Assembly: GCF_009668025.1 (NCBI RefSeq)
Contig: NZ_WJXZ01000001.1
Location: forward strand, 1-64,000
Direction of reading: 5' to 3'
Length of the DNA: 64,000 bases
Source of the DNA: Larkinella terrae
Lineage (GTDB): Bacteria > Bacteroidota > Bacteroidia > Cytophagales > Spirosomataceae
Shown: in pieces, positions 33,401-42,282 of the stretch
Position numbering within the stretch: the first letter of the stretch is position 1
How the letters are laid out: every line of letters starts with the position of its first letter
The notes under the pieces: generated by a model
What the model was told of the DNA's origin: nothing
Databases searched by the model: none
What the model saw: the letters and a program-made list of their open reading frames with translations, nothing else
Translations under genes and position numbers: made by a program

Positions 33401-35647
33401 AGCAATGTCGGTGGAGTTGATCAGGTTCTGGAAGTTGTTGCTCGTCAATGAGATCTCTTCCACTTTCACCTTTAATTCCTGGTTGACGGTGGTCAACTCT
33501 TCGTTGATCGACTGCAATTCTTCCTTGCTGGTTTCCAGTTCTTCGGCCGCCGAGCGCAATTCCTCGTTCATGGCCTGCAGCTCTTCGTTGGACGCTTTAA
33601 GCTCTTCGGCCTGGGTTTCATACTGCTCACTGGACGACCGCAACTGCGCTTTGGCCCGGATCAGTTCTTCTTCCAGATGGCGCGCCATGGGCTCTTCCGA
33701 CGTCAGGACGCTGTCCTGCTGGTTGCCTCCGTCGCCGACCGCTTCAAAAAGCACCAGCATGAAGCCCCGGGCCGGATCGCTTTCCCGCAAAACCGGTCGG
33801 ACGTGGATGGTGATGGTCTGGGTCTGGTCATCCAGCCGCACCTTCAGGTTGCGGGCTTCCACGTTGGTCTGCCGCTGGGTAGCCTGGTAAAAAGCGCTGC
33901 GGAGTTCCAGCCGCAGTTCGGGCCGGATGAGTTTGAGCAGATTTTTGGAAGGTTCGCCCCCGGCAATGTGCAGGTAGCGGCCGGCGCGCTCGGAAATGTG
34001 CAGAATGTCGTATTCTTCATTGACCACAATCGACGGAGGAGCATACTGCTCCAGCAACTGCTGGTGTAAATCCCCGTAGTTCATCCGCCCGCTGGGCCGG
34101 GATTCGGATTCGGTTGCCGGTTCAGGCAGTCGTTTCTTTTCCGAGGCTAAAGGCGGGATGGATTCAGGCACCGGATACGGGCGCGACGACACCTGTCGGC
34201 TTTGGTACAGGTGGTGTTCGCGGCTGATGGTCGCAAACAAATCACCGGCTCCGTCCGTGGTTTCGGACAGACCCAGCATCAGATAGCCGCCCGGTTTCAG
34301 GGCAAAGTGGAACGTCTCCAGCACCCGTTCCTGGGCCGTCTGGTTGAGGTAGATCAGCAGATTCCGGCAACTGATCAGGTCCAGCCGGGAAAATGGCGGG
34401 TCTTTGAGAACATTGTGGTGAGCAAACAGCACCATTTCGCGGATTTCCCGGCGAATGCGGTATTCGTCGCCCTCCTGCGTAAAAAACCGGCGCAATCGTT
34501 CGGGCGACACATCGGCCGCATCGTTGAGGGTATACCGACCTTCGCGGGCAATCGCAATGGCGTTCTCGTCGATATCCGTCGCGAAAATCTGCACCTTCGG
34601 CGCATCGATCACACCGATCGTTCGTTCGGCAAGCAGCATGGCCAGCGAATACGCTTCTTCGCCCGTCGCACAACCCGCGACCCAGATGCGCAGCGTATCC
34701 TCCGCTTTTTTATCCTGAATCACCAGCGGCAGCATGTTTTCCTCCAGGGCGGTGAAGGGTTTTGTATCCCGGAAAAAGTTCGTCACCGAGATCAGCAGGT
34801 CTTTGAGCAGCGACTGGGTTTCGTCGGGATGCTCGCGCAGAAAAGCCGCATAGGCGGGCAGGCTCGGCAGGTTTCGGACATTGATCCGCCGTTCGAGTCG
34901 GCGCATCAGGGTAGGCCGCTTGTAATTGGAAAAGTCGTGCCCAGTGCGCAGGCGCAGTTGGGTAAACACCTCCCGCAGCGCCTGCTGCTGGTCTTCGGGG
35001 CGCGTTTCCGTCTCAATCGGAATCGATACTTTACCCAGGCTTTGCTGGTAGGCCAGCAGCCGGGCCGGAATCTGGGCGACCGGCAGAATGTCATCGACCA
35101 AATCCGTAGCAATCGCATTGCGGGGCATTTCATTGTAGGCAGCCTCCCGGGGGTTCTGCACAAAAACCGCTCCGCCGTTTTCCTTGATCCGTTTTAGCCC
35201 CATCGAGCCGTTGGCCCCCGTTCCCGACAGAATCACGGCGATGGCCCGTGGCCCGTGGGATTCGGCCAGCGTCCGAAAGAAAATATCCACCGGAGCGCGC
35301 CGTTCTTCTATGCGTTCGGTGGGCAGCACAACAATTTGACCGTCCTGCATCTGCAGGTGTTTATTGGGCGGCACAATGTAGATATGGTTGGGCTGAACCT
35401 GAACGTTTTCCAGCACCTGACGGGCCGGAATTTGGGATACCCCCTGCAGAATCTGAGTCAGTCGGCTGTCGTAATCAGGCGACAAGTGCAGAATAACGAC
35501 ATAGGCCATTCCGGAATCGGCTGGCACCTGTTCAAAAAATTCGGTGAGTGCCTCTACGCCACCCGCCGAGGCACCCACCCCCACAATCAGCACCGGATCG
35601 CCCGCGACCGGCTGGGATTCAATACCTTTTGATTTTTTCTTGCTCAC
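30434..35647 (-). CDS. Giant CheB-CheR-PAS(7)-histidine kinase hybrid
   Basis: The start is GTG at 35647; no ATG is nearby. Order in the 1737 residues: CheB-like methylesterase (about 18-200), CheR methyltransferase (about 225-490, SAM loop VAGCATGEEAYS, CRNLLIYLN), PAS-like domain, long coiled coil of EELxxxNEEL repeats (about 650-740), six further PAS domains, then a histidine kinase with phospho-His in SHDLRGQ and ATP domain NALKYTQTGG. CheB keeps Ser27 and His54, but the third catalytic residue is Asn146 (GTGANG) where Asp is expected. The ATP lid reads DTEPG rather than DxGxG. There are no MCP or CheA/CheW genes nearby, so it is probably a non-chemotactic sensor. No membrane segment is seen. 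Confidence 0.93.
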   Translation of the reverse strand: MSKKKSKGIESQPVAGDPVLIVGVGASAGGVEALTEFFEQVPADSGMAYVVILHLSPDYDSRLTQILQGVSQIPARQVLENVQVQPNHIYIVPPNKHLQMQDGQIVVLPTERIEERRAPVDIFFRTLAESHGPRAIAVILSGTGANGSMGLKRIKENGGAVFVQNPREAAYNEMPRNAIATDLVDDILPVAQIPARLLAYQQSLGKVSIPIETETRPEDQQQALREVFTQLRLRTGHDFSNYKRPTLMRRLERRINVRNLPSLPAYAAFLREHPDETQSLLKDLLISVTNFFRDTKPFTALEENMLPLVIQDKKAEDTLRIWVAGCATGEEAYSLAMLLAERTIGVIDAPKVQIFATDIDENAIAIAREGRYTLNDAADVSPERLRRFFTQEGDEYRIRREIREMVLFAHHNVLKDPPFSRLDLISCRNLLIYLNQTAQERVLETFHFALKPGGYLMLGLSETTDGAGDLFATISREHHLYQSRQVSSRPYPVPESIPPLASEKKRLPEPATESESRPSGRMNYGDLHQQLLEQYAPPSIVVNEEYDILHISERAGRYLHIAGGEPSKNLLKLIRPELRLELRSAFYQATQRQTNVEARNLKVRLDDQTQTITIHVRPVLRESDPARGFMLVLFEAVGDGGNQQDSVLTSEEPMARHLEEELIRAKAQLRSSSEQYETQAEELKASNEELQAMNEELRSAAEELETSKEELQSINEELTTVNQELKVKVEEISLTSNNFQNLINSTDIATLFLDRSFRVNLFTPASRTIFNLIPADFGRPLSDITNRLDYPPLQEDAEAVLTTLQPVEREVRTTDGRVFMMRILPYRTAEDRINGIVLTFVDISGRKTAEEAVRQSEERMRLVFESAQDYAIFTLDTSRLVTSWSPGAQVLVGYTEAEIVGQPADIIFTPEDRERGEPEREERITRQQGRAQNERWHVRKNGTRFWGSGSVSPLRDNTGSLIGFVKIMRDLTERRAAEEARSFLASIVESSQDSVMTTNFDGIITSWNRAAEELYGYPAQEAIGQPLTLLTLPEDLSKVLANTERIKGSQQVELFDTVRLNKDGREISLEVVMSPVKDAAGRVMGVSTLARDITQRKRAEQAEALKNLTLQQQTESLARTGSWEYDRETGQFTWSEGMYQLFGLELGTPVNADIYNAFAVDADQPIARRLIDHLKQGADSFEEVLRIHSDQIVKTLKIKGVVMRDENVPRRVLGIDWDITDQMRAQEQLQQSEAQLRTLVENTPDAITRWDTALRLLFANSAFVAKTGQSLESLLGKTNTEMGQPAEIAGPYMAKLWQTIETGQPQVHYNSFPTPKGELEFYSQMVPELGLTGSVQSVLAIARDITDLRAAQAQILQSADNLQAVLDASPASIGLLKAVHDANNPAIVLDFRLAVGNQKLAEFFDQPLEELLGQSAERFSGLLWDSQTLELLLEVYHSGQARYSERQRADPPGERWLGVAVSRQDDGLVLTGLDITELKQAQSQQQYWLTELEQASESAQTLAQLRDSLRERGELLRTASHDLRGQVGVIASAAQLLGMAGSEADRNQMIQMIQRNIQQMTQLMSSLLDFARLEAGQEVVQTSRFSVDSLLEELVNGAQPLAAEQGLWLKAVGEAGLEVENDLVKVRRIAQNLLLNALKYTQTGGVTVSWQPNPSGWQFSVADTEPGLSAQVLSRLRGESPSPVENQSSLTLIRPGGEGIGLSIVKRLCELLEAEFTVESQPEAGTRFTIRFTVAIA

Positions 35648-35658
35648 CTGGAAATGGA

Positions 35659-35672
35659 ATTCGGTTTACGGT
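35659..35672. repeat. Fragment of the 23-119 repeat arm
   Basis: ATTCGGTTTACGGT matches 14 consecutive bases of the left arm of the 23-119 hairpin. It lies 12 bp upstream of the GTG start of the giant kinase, in the gap after the CheB gene. Without the rest of the arm it cannot fold in the same way. Confidence 0.5.
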
Positions 35673-35693
35673 TACTTACTTAAAAGCAATCAG

Positions 35694-36752
35694 TTAAGGT
35701 AATTTAATCATTTGATTATCAGAAACGGAAGCCTGCTGCTCCAGGCTTTCCTGGCTCAGGAGTTCATGCAAAACCGTCGCCTTTCGCACCAGCTCGGACC
35801 GATGATGAGCTTCTTTCGCTTTCTGAAAATACGAAGCCGCCAACTTGGGCTGGTTCGCTTCCGCGAAATGATCGCCCAGGTGGTTGAGCAGCAAAATGCT
35901 CTCATCCATGCCGCGGATGACGCTGTAAAGGCTGTCCTCGATTTTTTCCGTAATCGCTGCCAGCAAGGTGTCGGCCGAGTAGGCATGACCGGTATGGCAC
36001 CGGAAACGGCCCAGCTTCCCATCTTTCAGGTAGGTCAGGACGCCCTGACATTCCGGACACGTATAAGGGCTCAACTGACCGAACTGGAGGATGTTGATTG
36101 CAAAAGCGTCTTCTTCGGACGCAATGCGAATTTCCGCGTTTATTTTTTCATTTTCTTCCACGGATACCGGCGTTTTTACAGGTGCTTCTTCCCCCGCCAG
36201 CCGAACCAGCAGCGGTGCAATTTCGGCCAGCGGAATAATATAATCGACATCTACTTCACGAATGGCATTCTCGGGCATGGAGGGCACCTCGGCATCCAGC
36301 GGGTCCTGCACCATCGCCAGCCCGCCATACTTCTTCACAGCCCATAAACCGGCCGTGCCATCATCGAGCGCACCGGATAAGATCACCCCGATCACCCGGT
36401 TTCCGTAATTAAAAGCGGCCGATCGGAAAAGCGGGTCCACCGCGGGTCGGAAGCGGTTTTCCTTCGGTCCGTGGGTAATGCGAATGTGCCCGTCTTCCAG
36501 CAGCATGTGGTGATCCGGTGGAGCAATGTAAATGCGGTTGGTCACAATTGGCTCGCCGTTGTAGGCGTGAGCGGCCGGGATCGGCGTAATCTTACTCAAT
36601 ACCTGCGGCAAAACGCCCCGGATGGAAGGCGCCATGTGCCAGACGATAAAGACGGACGCGTCCAGATCGGGCGGTAAGTCGGCGACGATTTTTTTGAACG
36701 ACTCAAAACCGCCCGCCGATGCACCCATGACAATGATGTTTCGTTTTTCCAT
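35694..36752 (-). CDS. Stand-alone CheB-type methylesterase with zinc-ribbon-like tail
   Basis: The 352-residue protein has a CheB catalytic domain at 1-195 with an intact Ser12 (GASAGG), His39 (VWHMAP) and Asp131 (GALDDGT) triad, and no receiver domain in front. A second part (about 225-270) holds CPECQGVLTY and FRCHTGHAYSADTLL, a CxxC...CxxGH site likely to bind zinc. The C-terminal 80 residues are helical. This is the usual layout of Bacteroidota chemotaxis protein CheB homologues that work outside chemotaxis. It is first in the operon, 46 bp before the CheB-CheR-kinase gene. Confidence 0.9.
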   Translation of the reverse strand: MEKRNIIVMGASAGGFESFKKIVADLPPDLDASVFIVWHMAPSIRGVLPQVLSKITPIPAAHAYNGEPIVTNRIYIAPPDHHMLLEDGHIRITHGPKENRFRPAVDPLFRSAAFNYGNRVIGVILSGALDDGTAGLWAVKKYGGLAMVQDPLDAEVPSMPENAIREVDVDYIIPLAEIAPLLVRLAGEEAPVKTPVSVEENEKINAEIRIASEEDAFAINILQFGQLSPYTCPECQGVLTYLKDGKLGRFRCHTGHAYSADTLLAAITEKIEDSLYSVIRGMDESILLLNHLGDHFAEANQPKLAASYFQKAKEAHHRSELVRKATVLHELLSQESLEQQASVSDNQMIKLP

Positions 36753-37179
36753 GTAGTTTGATAAGCTTCATTTGTCCTGCTGACTATTGATAGCCTATCT
36801 ACTGGTCGAAACCCGTAGGGAAACCAGTCCGTTTCGGTTTAGGCAAATGGATTCAGTCAAAATCCATTGGTTAATTCAGTGATCGGGCTTGTCGTCAACG
36901 CTGGCTACCGGGAACTGCCGGCTAAGGTTACGCAATGATCTCTTCCCGTTGCTGGTGACTTGCTGCAAGTAACAATCTATTTCTTAAAAGGATTAAAGAA
37001 TTCGTAGTTAATCGTTTTGCAGCGTACAATAGAGACCGTTAGCTAACTATGTGAAACAGTTTTCCGCATTTCATGCTTTTATGGAGGTGCCCAAAATCCC
37101 AATTTCCCGGACTAGAAACGGTGGGAGAATCCATCCAAATCAGCCTGTAACCTCTACGAATGGTCACTCACTACGAATC
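36753..37179. other. Divergent regulatory region between the CheB operon and a receiver gene
   Basis: This 427-bp region holds no gene I can support. The frame of the downstream receiver runs upstream into it, but without family-like sequence. I see no clear TAnnTTTG. It presumably contains both promoters. Confidence 0.5.
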
Positions 37180-37587
37180 ATGGGGCAAAAACCAAAAATA
37201 TTAATCGCGGATGATAATCCGGAATACCGCCAGCTAATTACGTATCACTTAACCCGCAGTGGCTACGAGGTATTGATTGCCCGTCACGGTCAGCAGGTGC
37301 TGGAATGGCTCGGTGACGAAAAACTCCGGCCCGATCTGCTCGTGCTGGATTTACTGATGCCGCAACTAAGTGGTATTGAGGTACTTCAGCATGTCAAGAC
37401 CCTGCCGTATAAACTCCCCGTTATTCTGGTTTCGGGTGCCGACTGGCTGATTGCCCGTCAGGGTATCAGCCAGTCTGATCCGGATGCTTTTTTAACCAAA
37501 CCGTTTTCAATGCACCAGTTGGTCGATACCATTCAGGCGTTATTACAACAAAACTCGACCGAAATTCGGCCGCACGACAAAGAATGA
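37180..37587 (+). CDS. Single-domain response regulator (receiver)
   Basis: From the ATG at 37180 the protein has 135 residues; the frame extends upstream but the receiver fold starts at KILIADDNPEYRQL. The acidic pair is ADD (10-12), the phosphoacceptor Asp is in LVLDLLMPQLSG near residue 58 and the conserved Lys is in FLTKPFSMHQL near 108. It has no output domain. It diverges from the CheB-kinase operon and could be a second acceptor. A CGGTTTT-acc-AAAACCG hairpin (37591-37607) follows directly. Confidence 0.88.
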   Translation: MGQKPKILIADDNPEYRQLITYHLTRSGYEVLIARHGQQVLEWLGDEKLRPDLLVLDLLMPQLSGIEVLQHVKTLPYKLPVILVSGADWLIARQGISQSDPDAFLTKPFSMHQLVDTIQALLQQNSTEIRPHDKE

Positions 37588-37820
37588 CGGCGGTTTTACC
37601 AAAACCGGTCGGGAATGCTGGTTAACCATTCCGCCGAAAATCCAACCAAATTGCTTTTTATTGGTTACACCGGTATCAGGTCCATTCCGGCGAACAACAT
37701 CCGGTCACCGGGCCCTTTTTTCCACGAACAGGTACGGTTGATCCGGCCGGGTAGCCCGTGTTGCGTAACCCCGTGGACCTGATGAGCAGAAGTAATTCAC
37801 TGGCCCGAAAATCGAAAACA

Positions 37821-38426
37821 ATGAGTGAGAATTTGCATGGAAATGTCCCCGACACGTTTCCGGTTGTGCTGTTGATTATTGACATGATCAATGACCTGGA
37901 ATTTCCAAACGGGGATAAGCTGCTGCCCGCGGCTCTGGAGGCCGCCCAACACATTGCCACCCTCAAACGAAAAGCCCGCCGGTTGAACATTCCCGTCGTT
38001 TACGTCAACGACAATTTTGGCCGCTGGCGCTCGGATTTCAACGAAGTCGTCGACCATTGCCTTAACGATGGCGTGCGGGGTCAACCGCTGGCTGAGTTGC
38101 TACGCCCCGACCCGGACGATTATTTTGTGCTGAAGCCCAAGCATTCGGCCTTTTACATGACCACGCTCGACACGCTGCTGGAACACCTGAAAGCTGAAAA
38201 GCTGATCCTGACCGGCATCAGTGCCGACGTCTGCGTGCTGCTATCGGCCAGCGATGCCTACATGCGCGAATACGACCTCCACGTTCCCGCCAACTGCGTT
38301 GCCACGGATGCGCCCACGCACACGCAAACGGCGCTGACCTACGTCAGACGCGTGCTGAGTGCCGACACTACGCCCTCAGAACAGCTTGATCTTCAGGATC
38401 TGTGCCAGTCGGTGCGGGCTTCTTAA
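37821..38426 (+). CDS. Cysteine hydrolase of the isochorismatase family
   Basis: From the ATG at 37821 the protein has 201 residues. The isochorismatase-like catalytic triad is visible: Asp21 (LLIIDMIND), Lys105 or Lys107 (VLKPKHSAFY) and Cys138 (GISADVCVLLSA). The family cleaves amide or vinyl-ether bonds (nicotinamidase, isochorismatase, biuret amidohydrolase); the substrate here is unknown. It is followed 34 bp later by the DUF6766 gene. Confidence 0.88.
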   Translation: MSENLHGNVPDTFPVVLLIIDMINDLEFPNGDKLLPAALEAAQHIATLKRKARRLNIPVVYVNDNFGRWRSDFNEVVDHCLNDGVRGQPLAELLRPDPDDYFVLKPKHSAFYMTTLDTLLEHLKAEKLILTGISADVCVLLSASDAYMREYDLHVPANCVATDAPTHTQTALTYVRRVLSADTTPSEQLDLQDLCQSVRAS

Positions 38427-38460
38427 CCTTTCGTTTTTGACTTTGAACTGATGAAACGGT

Positions 38461-39120
38461 ATGAAAACGTTTTGGCGTGATAATGGCTTGTCAATCACCC
38501 TGCTGCTGATTACCCTGCTGACGCTGGCGGGCAACTTATGGACGGGCTGGCACGATTTCAACGATGAACTGGAAGAATTTCACCGGGCGCCCGTCGCGTT
38601 CGGGCCGTATCTGACGAGCGGCCACTGCATCGAGTCGGTTTTTGAGAACTGGGAAAGCGAGTTTCTGCAAATGGCGCTGTACGTGCTCTTTACGGTTTTT
38701 CTCTACCAGAAAGGCTCGTCCGAATCCAAAGATCCCGAGCAGAAAGAGGAAGTGGACCGCGAACCCTCGCCCAGCCGTCCCGAAGCGCCCTGGCCCGTCC
38801 GGCGGGGTGGCTGGTGGCTCCGGATTTACCAGAACTCCCTCAGCCTCGGCTTTTTTCTGCTTTTTGGCATTTCCTTTTTTCTGCACGGCCTCGGTGGCGT
38901 CAAGCAGTACAATACCGAACAACTGCTCAAGGGAAAAAGCGAGCAGCTGACGCTCTGGGAGTTTCTGGGAACCAGCGAATTCTGGTTCCAGTCGCTGCAA
39001 AACTGGCAGAGTGAATTTTTATCGGTTTTGTCGATCGTCGTGCTGTCGATTTTTCTGCGGCAGAAAGGCTCGCCCGAGTCGAAACCGGTCGATGCGCCCG
39101 ACTCGCAAACTGGTGAATGA
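38461..39120 (+). CDS. DUF6766 family membrane protein
   Basis: The 219-residue protein has four transmembrane helices arranged as two similar halves. WESEFLQMALYVLFTVFLYQKGSSESK (split: WESEFLQMALY, FLYQKGSSES) in the first half matches WQSEFLSVLSI and FLRQKGSPES in the second, so the protein contains an internal duplication. The N-terminal WTGWHDFNDELEEF and YLTSGHC are family signatures. The function is unknown; the family is common among stress-type gene sets. The outer-membrane protein gene starts 22 bp after its stop. Confidence 0.8.
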   Translation: MKTFWRDNGLSITLLLITLLTLAGNLWTGWHDFNDELEEFHRAPVAFGPYLTSGHCIESVFENWESEFLQMALYVLFTVFLYQKGSSESKDPEQKEEVDREPSPSRPEAPWPVRRGGWWLRIYQNSLSLGFFLLFGISFFLHGLGGVKQYNTEQLLKGKSEQLTLWEFLGTSEFWFQSLQNWQSEFLSVLSIVVLSIFLRQKGSPESKPVDAPDSQTGE

Positions 39121-39142
39121 CACCAAAATACAACGTTCGCGA

Positions 39143-39856
39143 ATGAAAAACTTTTCAATGCTGGCCGGTTTGCTGCTGTGCAGCCTGGCCGCCGACGCCC
39201 AGCAGACCATTTTCAACGTTCCTTCTTCGGACATCACGCCCGCGCACCGCATCATGGCGCAGGTGCAGCTCGACATCAACCGGGACGAAGTACGGTCGAT
39301 GTCGACGCTGGATTACGGCCTGAACCACAACTGGGAAATCGGGCTGAACCTGTATCATTTCGATTACGAGCGACCCGACCACGCCTGGCTGCGAAACGAC
39401 ACCACCATCCGGATTCCGTACGCGCCCCTGTTGCTGTTCAACGCCCAGAAAACCTTTGATCTGACCGACAACCTGCACCTCGGTCTGGGCGGACAAACCG
39501 GTCTGAACGTGGCCGCCCAGCACAAAACCGCCTGGGTGGGCTGGGCCTATGGGAATCTGGGGTATGAGTTTAAGGAGAAACACTACAAAACCGTCGCGGG
39601 GGTGTTTGCGGGAAACCGCCGGTACCTGGCCGACGGTCCCACAATGGGGGTTCACCTGGGAATCGACGCGGGCATCTGGTACGAAAAGGTCCACGTTCTG
39701 GCCGACTGGGCATCCGGCACCCACGACTACGGTCAGCTGATCCTGGGCGCGGAAGTTTACCTGGGGAAACACCTGCCGCTCGCACTGGGCTGGCGCCGGT
39801 CCAACCAGGACGGCGAGCAGGCGCTGGTGCTGCAACTGACCTATTCGCCCGAGTAA
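39143..39856 (+). CDS. Outer-membrane beta-barrel-like protein
   Basis: From the ATG at 39143 the protein has 237 residues with a signal peptide (MKNFSMLAGLLLCSLAADAQ) and alternating hydrophobic/polar strands ending in LVLQLTYSPE, a barrel-like C-terminus with aromatic residues at strand ends. It resembles small Bacteroidota outer-membrane proteins with no assigned function. It follows the DUF6766 gene by 22 bp and is probably cotranscribed. Confidence 0.7.
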   Translation: MKNFSMLAGLLLCSLAADAQQTIFNVPSSDITPAHRIMAQVQLDINRDEVRSMSTLDYGLNHNWEIGLNLYHFDYERPDHAWLRNDTTIRIPYAPLLLFNAQKTFDLTDNLHLGLGGQTGLNVAAQHKTAWVGWAYGNLGYEFKEKHYKTVAGVFAGNRRYLADGPTMGVHLGIDAGIWYEKVHVLADWASGTHDYGQLILGAEVYLGKHLPLALGWRRSNQDGEQALVLQLTYSPE

Positions 39857-39959
39857 GAATCCCCAACGGACCTGCCCCGTTGCCTTACTTTTATGCCCCA
39901 AAACCGGTACGTATACCAATAATCGGAGGTTGTACGATCATTCAGAAACCGATTTCGTT

Positions 39960-42248
39960 ATGCCTGAAACATCCTATAACAGCCCCACCTACTGGCAAGC
40001 ATCCACCGAACTTAAGGAAACCTCTCAATGGGTGAAGGGCCTCGATGAACAACTCAAACAATCCAAAGAACGGGCGAACGCTCCCCTGAAACTTTCGCCA
40101 GGCAAGTTGCAAACCGCCCGGACGACGAACTCGTTCTGGTTTATTTACCAATTTGATTCCGGCTGCCAACTGGCCATCCGCACCTGCTACGATCCCCAGT
40201 TTATTGAAAAACCCCGGGTGGTCCGGAAACAGAAAACCGCCGTTGAATACGAGATTCCGGGCGCCCTGGGCGTGTTTCGGGTCCGGGTCGAATGCCCCGA
40301 AGGAGCGGGTTCGCTGCTGCGGTATACCACTTCGCTGAAACCGGAAAATCCGTTCAGCGTTCAGGCGTTTCCCCGCGATATTTACCTGCTGGATAAAAAC
40401 CACAATCCGGAACCAACGCGGGGCATGGTCTACGTGACCCAAAGCGGCCCCACCGCCGGACTGGCGTATCTTTCGGTTACCCAGCCGCAGCCGGGAACCC
40501 TGTTTTATCTCCAGAATTTCACCGCGCTGAATGACTACTTTCAGGCCACCCAGACCGATCCCTGCGACACGGTCAGCGCCCAGTGGCCGGAAGTCGGTTT
40601 TGCGCTGCCGGGTTCGGAGAATCCGTTACCGGCCGGGAAAGAGATCGTGTTGTCGGATGCGTATGTGTACCTGAACGATCAGGTGCCCCGGAGTGAGTTT
40701 GAAGCCGCCGATCAGTTTCTGGAAGCGATTGCCTGCGTTTACAAAAACCTGCCAAAGCCCGAAACCGCTTATTACGACTGGCCGAAAGCGGCAGAAAAAA
40801 CCATTGAAGCGTTATCGACATCCACCCACTGCGGCCGGACCATCAACCGGAATTATTACCTCAATGCCTACGTCGATGCCACCGGCAAACCACCCGAAAG
40901 CATGGTGCAACTGGCCATTCTGGTGCCGCTCTGGGAGTACCAGGAATGGCTGGGAGAACCGGTCAATCTGGTGGAGCGGTTAAAGAAAAACCTGCCTTCC
41001 TTTTACAACGACACCCACGAAACCATCATGCGCTGGTTACCGGGTGGAGAGTTTAAAGAAGACAAGGAAAGCCGGAGCGAAGAACAGGACCCGAACAAAA
41101 TCGATTCCTGGTACCTGTTGCATACCCTGATGAACCTGGGTCGGCTGGCGGACAAAGGCGATACGGATGCCAAAGAACTGCTGTTTCGGTCGCTGGAATT
41201 TGTGATCAAAACCGCCCACGAATTTAAGTATGACTGGCCGGTTTTCTACGATGTGCGGACGCTGGCCGTCGTGAAAGCCGAAACCGAGGAAGGTATGGGC
41301 GGTGAGCTGGATGTGGCCGGTTTGTACACGCACGTCATGCTGCAGGCCTACGAACTGACGAAAGAACCGCGCTACCTGCAGGAAGCCGAAGCGTCGGCCA
41401 CGCTCCTGCAGGGCAAGGGATTCGAACTGCTTTACCAGAGCAACATCACCATCATGAGCGCCTTAACGCTGGCGAAGCTCTGGAAAACTACCGGCAACCG
41501 ATTGTATTTCGACCAGAGCCGCCTGAGTGTCGCCAATGTGCTCGCCAAGTTATGGATCTGGGAAGGCGGTTTTGGTGCCGGAGCAACCCGCAGCACCTTT
41601 CTAGGGATGGCTCCGCTCAAAAACGCGCCCTACCTGGCCGCGTACGAAGAAGCCGAAATTTACGCCACCGTGCTCAACTACCTGAAGGAAGTGGGGCCGG
41701 ACGTGCCCGATCCGATCCGGTTGTTGTTTGCGGAATACATGAAATACCTGCTGCATCGGGGTAAGTTTTATTTCCCCTCCGAATTGCCAGCTGATACAAT
41801 TTGCCAGGAACCGCGCGAAGGCCGCACCATCCGCGAGTTGCCGATCCCGCTGGAAGACATTCCGACGGGCTGGAAGCAGGCCGGGGAAGTGGGCCAGGAA
41901 GTGTACGGGGGCGCACTGGCGGCCATCCTGACGACTTATACTTACAAGCGGTTTGAGAAAATCCCGGTGGTGATCTATTCCGATTATCCAATTTACCATT
42001 CCGAATACGAAATGACGGATAAAAAGCAGGGCTATGTGGTCATCCGGCTGGCGGGTACGGCTGATTTTCAGTGCCGAATTCGCCTGTTGCCGAAAAACCG
42101 CTCGTTGCCCTCCGTTCAGTTGTTTGATGAAACTGCGCCCGGCAGCTCCCCATTGAAACCGGTCGAAAGCACGAAGCAATACCAGGAATACCGCGTTCGG
42201 GGGAATCAGCAGCTCCGAATCGAATGGAACTCAGAAGCCCATAAGTGA
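39960..42248 (+). CDS. Large cytosolic protein, probable helical (alpha/alpha) barrel, unknown function
   Basis: From the ATG at 39960 the protein has 762 residues, no signal peptide and no membrane segment. Residues 20-260 look beta-rich and residues 290-640 are repeated helices with aromatic and acidic loops (FYDVRTLAVVKAETEEGMGG, ELDVAGLYTHVMLQAYELTK), reminiscent of six-hairpin glycosidases and epimerases. The last 110 residues are beta-rich. I cannot name the family. It starts a tight plus-strand set with an SDR (34 bp later) and GH130 (8 bp after that), so a carbohydrate role is likely but inferred. Confidence 0.75.
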   Translation: MPETSYNSPTYWQASTELKETSQWVKGLDEQLKQSKERANAPLKLSPGKLQTARTTNSFWFIYQFDSGCQLAIRTCYDPQFIEKPRVVRKQKTAVEYEIPGALGVFRVRVECPEGAGSLLRYTTSLKPENPFSVQAFPRDIYLLDKNHNPEPTRGMVYVTQSGPTAGLAYLSVTQPQPGTLFYLQNFTALNDYFQATQTDPCDTVSAQWPEVGFALPGSENPLPAGKEIVLSDAYVYLNDQVPRSEFEAADQFLEAIACVYKNLPKPETAYYDWPKAAEKTIEALSTSTHCGRTINRNYYLNAYVDATGKPPESMVQLAILVPLWEYQEWLGEPVNLVERLKKNLPSFYNDTHETIMRWLPGGEFKEDKESRSEEQDPNKIDSWYLLHTLMNLGRLADKGDTDAKELLFRSLEFVIKTAHEFKYDWPVFYDVRTLAVVKAETEEGMGGELDVAGLYTHVMLQAYELTKEPRYLQEAEASATLLQGKGFELLYQSNITIMSALTLAKLWKTTGNRLYFDQSRLSVANVLAKLWIWEGGFGAGATRSTFLGMAPLKNAPYLAAYEEAEIYATVLNYLKEVGPDVPDPIRLLFAEYMKYLLHRGKFYFPSELPADTICQEPREGRTIRELPIPLEDIPTGWKQAGEVGQEVYGGALAAILTTYTYKRFEKIPVVIYSDYPIYHSEYEMTDKKQGYVVIRLAGTADFQCRIRLLPKNRSLPSVQLFDETAPGSSPLKPVESTKQYQEYRVRGNQQLRIEWNSEAHK

Positions 42249-42282
42249 CTCCGGCCCAATTTGCACTATTCATCCCAACGTT

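Noticed and set aside
34202-35197. Plus-strand open frame of 331 codons opposite the giant kinase
   Set aside because: Shadow of the CheB/CheR coding region; no start context and no domain.
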